A stretch of DNA of 8,434 nt from Candidatus Nanoanaerosalina archaeon (GTDB lineage: Archaea > Nanohalarchaeota > Nanosalinia > Nanosalinales > Nanoanaerosalinaceae): positions 1-8,434 of the forward strand of contig JALDAI010000027.1 in NCBI GenBank assembly GCA_022729285.1. Direction: 5' to 3'. Numbering within the stretch: the stretch's first letter is position 1; the number at the start of each line of letters is the position of its first letter. The notes under the pieces were generated by a model. The model was not told where the DNA came from and ran no database searches. It saw nothing but the letters and a program-made list of their open reading frames with translations. This document shows, one piece after another, positions 6,086 to 8,434 of this stretch. Made by a program: the position numbers and the translations under genes.

Positions 6086-7312
6086 ATGGTTATGGACAAA
6101 CACCAATTATCAAACCTTTTAGAAGAGCTTTCAGAGTATAGAGGTAGAAGTACTGAGCTTGTAAGCCTTTACATACCTCCAGGATATGATATGGGCAGTA
6201 TTTCAACTTTTCTAGCTTCAGAACAGTCAGAAGCACAGAATATCAAGTCTAAAAATACTAGAAAAAACGTAGTTTCAGCCCTAGAAAAGCTCGAGAGAAG
6301 GTTTAGAGAAGTAAGAGAGATACCTGAAAACGGGATAGCACTGTTTTCAGGAAACGTTTCAGAACAGGAAGGACGGCCTGATATACAGATGTGGGAAGTA
6401 GAGCCTCCTGAACCTATCGAATCAAGGATTTACAAATGTGATAAAGAGTTCCAGTTAGAACCTCTAAAAGAACTTCTAGTAGAAAAAGAAGTTTACGGAC
6501 TCATCTGTCTAGATAAATCAGAGGCAGCAATAGGTTATGTTAGAGGAAACCATCTAACCGTTGAAAACACATTAGAATCTAACGTACCAGGTAAAACGAC
6601 TAAAGGAGGGCAGAGCCAACAAAGGTTTGAAAGGATTAGAGAAAACCTTTACGACACATTCCTTAACCAGATAGCAGATAAAGCTAAAAAAGCTTTCCTA
6701 CAGAAAGCAAGAGACGGAGAGCTTTTAGGACTTATTATAGGAGGTCCAGGATTCTCAAAAGAAGATATTACGGAGAAAGACTACCTGCCTAAAGAGCTTC
6801 TAGATAAACTTTTGACAACAGTAGGCACAAACTACTCAGGAGAAGAAGGGCTAAAAGAACTTCTTAACAAATCAGAAGACATAATTGAGAAATCAGAAGC
6901 TATCAGAGAGAAAAAGAAAGTTAACGAATTTCTTGTTAACCTGAAAAAAGACAACGGTAAATCAGTTTACGGTTTAAGAGATGTTGCTAAAGCTTTACAG
7001 ATGGGAGCCGTTGATACACTGCTGATCTCAGAAAAGTTTGATAAGAAAGAAGCAAAGCTTAAATGTAGTAGCTGCGGCCACGAAGAAGTTAGGCACCTAG
7101 TAGAGTTCGAAGTAGAGAACGAAAAACAGGAGTGTGAAGAGTGTGGCTCAACTATGGACGTTGAAGAGGTTCAAGACGTTATTAAAATGTTTAACAAAAA
7201 AGCCTCTCAGATGGACTCAGACGTTATGAGGATATCAAGAGAACACGAAGAAGGAGATAGATTATTCAAAATGGGAGGAGTAGCAGCGATACTCCGTTAC
7301 AGAATTAAATAA
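6086..7312 (+). CDS. prf1: Peptide chain release factor aRF1
   Basis: Archaeal class 1 release factor that reads all three stop codons in the ribosomal A site and triggers release of the peptide. The 408-residue length is typical. The N domain carries NIKS (52-55) and Y116-x-C118-D119-x-x-F122, both part of stop-codon recognition in the eRF1 family. The M domain carries the catalytic GGQ (174-176), whose Gln positions water at the peptidyl transferase centre. The C domain, which contacts the aIF1-alpha-type GTPase and the recycling factor ABCE1, has LLISEKF and a zinc-ribbon minidomain with C327/C330 and C350/C353. ATG 6086 has GGAAGGT ten bases upstream. An in-frame ATG two codons later (6092) is a possible alternative and would change nothing functional. 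The gene is monocistronic by appearance and convergent with the membrane-protein gene three bases beyond its stop. Confidence 0.97.
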   Translation: MVMDKHQLSNLLEELSEYRGRSTELVSLYIPPGYDMGSISTFLASEQSEAQNIKSKNTRKNVVSALEKLERRFREVREIPENGIALFSGNVSEQEGRPDIQMWEVEPPEPIESRIYKCDKEFQLEPLKELLVEKEVYGLICLDKSEAAIGYVRGNHLTVENTLESNVPGKTTKGGQSQQRFERIRENLYDTFLNQIADKAKKAFLQKARDGELLGLIIGGPGFSKEDITEKDYLPKELLDKLLTTVGTNYSGEEGLKELLNKSEDIIEKSEAIREKKKVNEFLVNLKKDNGKSVYGLRDVAKALQMGAVDTLLISEKFDKKEAKLKCSSCGHEEVRHLVEFEVENEKQECEECGSTMDVEEVQDVIKMFNKKASQMDSDVMRISREHEEGDRLFKMGGVAAILRYRIK

Positions 7313-7315
7313 TTT

Positions 7316-7627
7316 CTAATGGTTGAAAATACCGTAAAAAACGGTTGTAAGCCCTTTAATACCTAAAACTACTCCGAATATTTGAGCAAAATGTATGAAT
7401 ACTCCTTCAAAATAAGGAGAAAAGTATAATGCAGAACCTGCGACAATATCGACTATACCGGCGAAAAATGATATAGGGCCTGTCCAAATCTTTATTCCTT
7501 TCAACGCCGTGACTCCTCTAAAGATTACGAAAAGACCTGCGATAATCTGTAACCAACCTGGCATCCAGGTTTCTCCAATTAAGAGAAGGATACCTGCAGG
7601 GATGTCGAATAAGGCTAGTAAATCCAT
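7316..7627 (-). CDS. Small four-helix membrane protein with an internal repeat
   Basis: I do not recognise the family. The 103-residue product is almost wholly hydrophobic, with four likely membrane helices at about 3-18, 24-42, 50-69 and 76-101. There is no signal peptide beyond the first helix. The two halves resemble each other: FDIPAG (7-12) with VDIVAG (59-64), and a later Arg/Lys-Gly at 37-38 with 91-92 at the end of the even-numbered helices. This suggests duplication of a helical hairpin. Acidic residues D8 and D60 at matching helix positions could be functional. The gene starts 11 bases after the NYN gene and has GGTG five bases before its ATG, so the two are very probably one operon. 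A GTG-type transport or enzymatic role cannot be assigned; it could be a membrane anchor or partner for the nuclease. The stop codon is TAG, unlike the TAA used by the other complete genes here. Confidence 0.7.
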   Translation of the reverse strand: MDLLALFDIPAGILLLIGETWMPGWLQIIAGLFVIFRGVTALKGIKIWTGPISFFAGIVDIVAGSALYFSPYFEGVFIHFAQIFGVVLGIKGLTTVFYGIFNH

Positions 7628-7632
7628 ATTTG

Positions 7633-7636
7633 CACC
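7633..7636 (-). promoter_or_regulatory. Shine-Dalgarno of the membrane-protein gene
   Basis: On the minus strand GGTG stands five bases before the ATG at 7627, inside the 11-base gap after the NYN stop codon. It supports this start and translation as the second gene of an operon, in contrast to the upstream NYN gene, which has no such site. Confidence 0.5.
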
Positions 7637-7638
7637 GT

Positions 7639-8112
7639 TTAACTGTGCTTGTTTTCGCCTATTATAACAGTTGTATCAACAGCGTTTTTCAAAGCCGTAG
7701 AAAGACCTTGATCAACACAGACTATAGCAGTTTCTTTGTTGTACTCCTTTGCTTTCTGGATGACAGGAAGGAAATCCGTGTCCCTAGTAGCTAAAGCAAT
7801 AACATCGATATTATCATTAAAAATAGCCTCAACTACTTCAACAGCCATGTAGACGTCAACGTCCTTTTCCTCTTTATCCTCGCCAGCAACACCTACTTTA
7901 GGTTCAAAACCTTGTGAAATAACTGCTTCAACAAGTTTACCGCTTGCGAACTGGTTTAGAAAAACTTTACCTATCCTGATATCTCCTAGAGACTCGCATC
8001 CCTCTCTTAAATCATCAAGATCTATATCGAATTCGTTTCTAATTATATTAGGTCCGTCAACAAAAACAGCGACCTTCTTATTCCCAACCTTTTTCTTCAA
8101 AAAATCAAACAT
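7639..8112 (-). CDS. NYN-domain (LabA/DUF88-like) ribonuclease-type protein
   Basis: A 157-residue single-domain protein of the NYN/PIN-like fold, a metal-dependent RNase family. Acidic residues are in the expected order: D19 in FVDGPN (17-22), D84 and D86 in KDVDVYMAVE (83-92), and D111/D113 in ATRDTDFLP (108-116). The last matches the SxDxDF motif of LabA-like proteins. The fold ends with a Rossmann-like strand (IVCVDQG). The likely role is RNA cleavage or decay in the cytoplasm; the target is unknown. I choose the ATG at 8112 over an in-frame ATG at 8145, because GTTTAAAAAA lies about 27 bases upstream of 8112 as a leaderless promoter would require, and because MFDFLKKK is a natural N-terminus while the longer form would add 11 residues overlapping that TATA box. 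It is first in an operon with the membrane-protein gene and divergent from the superoxide reductase gene. Confidence 0.85.
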   Translation of the reverse strand: MFDFLKKKVGNKKVAVFVDGPNIIRNEFDIDLDDLREGCESLGDIRIGKVFLNQFASGKLVEAVISQGFEPKVGVAGEDKEEKDVDVYMAVEVVEAIFNDNIDVIALATRDTDFLPVIQKAKEYNKETAIVCVDQGLSTALKNAVDTTVIIGENKHS

Positions 8113-8133
8113 AATAGATATTACTTTTAGAGA

Positions 8134-8143
8134 TTTTTTAAAC
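8134..8143 (-). promoter_or_regulatory. Candidate TATA box of the NYN operon
   Basis: GTTTAAAAAA on the minus strand is centred about 26-27 bases before the ATG at 8112, with no Shine-Dalgarno between them. This fits a leaderless transcript and is the main reason for preferring the shorter start of the NYN gene. Confidence 0.5.
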
Positions 8144-8204
8144 ATGACTGTTATTTTAGACTATATTCTAGTTTTAGGAAAAAGTTTTAACCCCCGTAAA
8201 GAAC

Positions 8205-8211
8205 TTTTAAC
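8205..8211 (+). promoter_or_regulatory. Candidate TATA box of the superoxide reductase gene
   Basis: TTTTAAC is centred about 31 bases before the ATG at 8239, giving a very short leader; no clear ribosome binding site precedes the ATG. A second copy of TTTTAAC lies at 8185-8191. An AAAAGTT/AACTTTT inverted repeat (8180-8186 and 8202-8208) overlaps both copies. Confidence 0.4.
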
Positions 8212-8214
8212 TTA

Positions 8215-8230
8215 GAAGCGTTTCAGCTTC
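8215..8230 (+). promoter_or_regulatory. Short inverted repeat at the predicted superoxide reductase transcription start
   Basis: GAAGC (8215-8219) and GCTTC (8226-8230) form a perfect five-base inverted repeat with a six-base centre, between the TATA box and the start codon. It could be an operator, but a five-base arm is common by chance. Confidence 0.2.
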
Positions 8231-8238
8231 CTTACGAG

Positions 8239-8434
8239 ATGATAAAATTGACAGAATGTAAAAAAGATCTTTTCTGCGGAACGAACATGTCCTCTACAAA
8301 AAACCCTGAAGAAATGAACGCGCTTGAGAAAAAACACACTCCCGTGATAAGAGCACCGGAAAAAGTTGGTAAAGGCGAAAAGTTTGAGGTGGAAGTGGAA
8401 GTAGGTCATTACAAAGACCATCCTAACGAACACG
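8239..8434 (+). CDS. Superoxide reductase (desulfoferrodoxin/neelaredoxin family), 5' part
   Basis: Only the first 65 codons lie in the window. Superoxide reductases reduce superoxide to hydrogen peroxide at a mononuclear iron centre without making oxygen, in the cytoplasm of anaerobes and microaerophiles. EKKHTPVI (30-37) followed by APEKVGKGEKFEVEVEVG and HPNEH (61-65) is the characteristic start of the iron-binding domain; H33 and H61 match the first two His ligands. The Cys and last His ligands lie beyond the edge. The protein lacks the N-terminal desulforedoxin CxxC/CC iron site, so it is of the single-iron-domain type. It has a 29-residue leader containing C7 and C13. The Glu before the first His is three residues away (E30-K-K-H33) rather than two. 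The gene is divergent from the NYN operon across 126 bases. Confidence 0.88.
   Translation, partial: MIKLTECKKDLFCGTNMSSTKNPEEMNALEKKHTPVIRAPEKVGKGEKFEVEVEVGHYKDHPNEH

Noticed and set aside
8113..8145. Longer N-terminus for the NYN protein starting at ATG 8145
   Set aside because: The extra 11 residues overlap a well-placed TATA-like element for the ATG at 8112 and have no ribosome binding site, and the shorter protein begins as family members do.
8212..8433. Minus-strand open frame at the right edge
   Set aside because: It is the shadow of the superoxide reductase gene, whose iron-domain motifs are clear on the plus strand.
1..8434. Mobile elements, CRISPR arrays, attachment sites or signs of recent gene transfer
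   Set aside because: No transposase, integrase, direct-repeat array or terminal repeats were seen, and base and codon use look uniform across the genes.

Overview
This window looks like a compact stretch of archaeal chromosome, roughly 40% G+C. The archaeal signs are: a class 1 release factor of the aRF1/eRF1 type with NIKS and GGQ motifs; an archaeal/eukaryotic-type valyl-tRNA synthetase; a methionyl-tRNA synthetase with two zinc knuckles and a C-terminal OB-fold; A/T-rich TATA-like elements 26-33 bases before several starts; and oligo-T tracts after some genes. The proteins are rich in Glu and Lys but not extremely acidic, and spacers are very short. I suspect a DPANN-type or other small-genome archaeon, but the window alone does not fix the lineage.

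Layout, left to right. A leaderless-looking GTG-started metG (+) runs tail to tail into a small MazG-like pyrophosphohydrolase gene (-), and their stop codons overlap. The mazG-like gene is divergent from a metallo-beta-lactamase-fold hydrolase gene (+) across a 63-base gap holding one central TATA-like element that could serve both. After an oligo-T terminator and a 117-base spacer comes valS (+), then another T-rich terminator and prf1 (aRF1, +). valS and prf1 share an identical 14-base core promoter. prf1 converges, with three bases between stops, on a two-gene minus-strand operon: a NYN/LabA-like nuclease gene followed by a four-helix membrane protein gene. Divergent from that operon, and cut by the window's right edge, is the 5' end of a superoxide reductase (desulfoferrodoxin-family) gene.

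Taken together, metG, valS and prf1 form a loose translation neighbourhood (charging of Met and Val, and termination), each apparently with its own promoter. The mazG-like and MBL genes are probably small-molecule or nucleotide housekeeping functions. The NYN/membrane-protein pair is the least understood part and the best candidate for something undescribed. The superoxide reductase suggests exposure to oxygen in an otherwise anaerobic-type detoxification scheme. There are no mobile elements, CRISPR arrays, tRNAs or rRNAs, and no gene-free stretch longer than about 126 bases.
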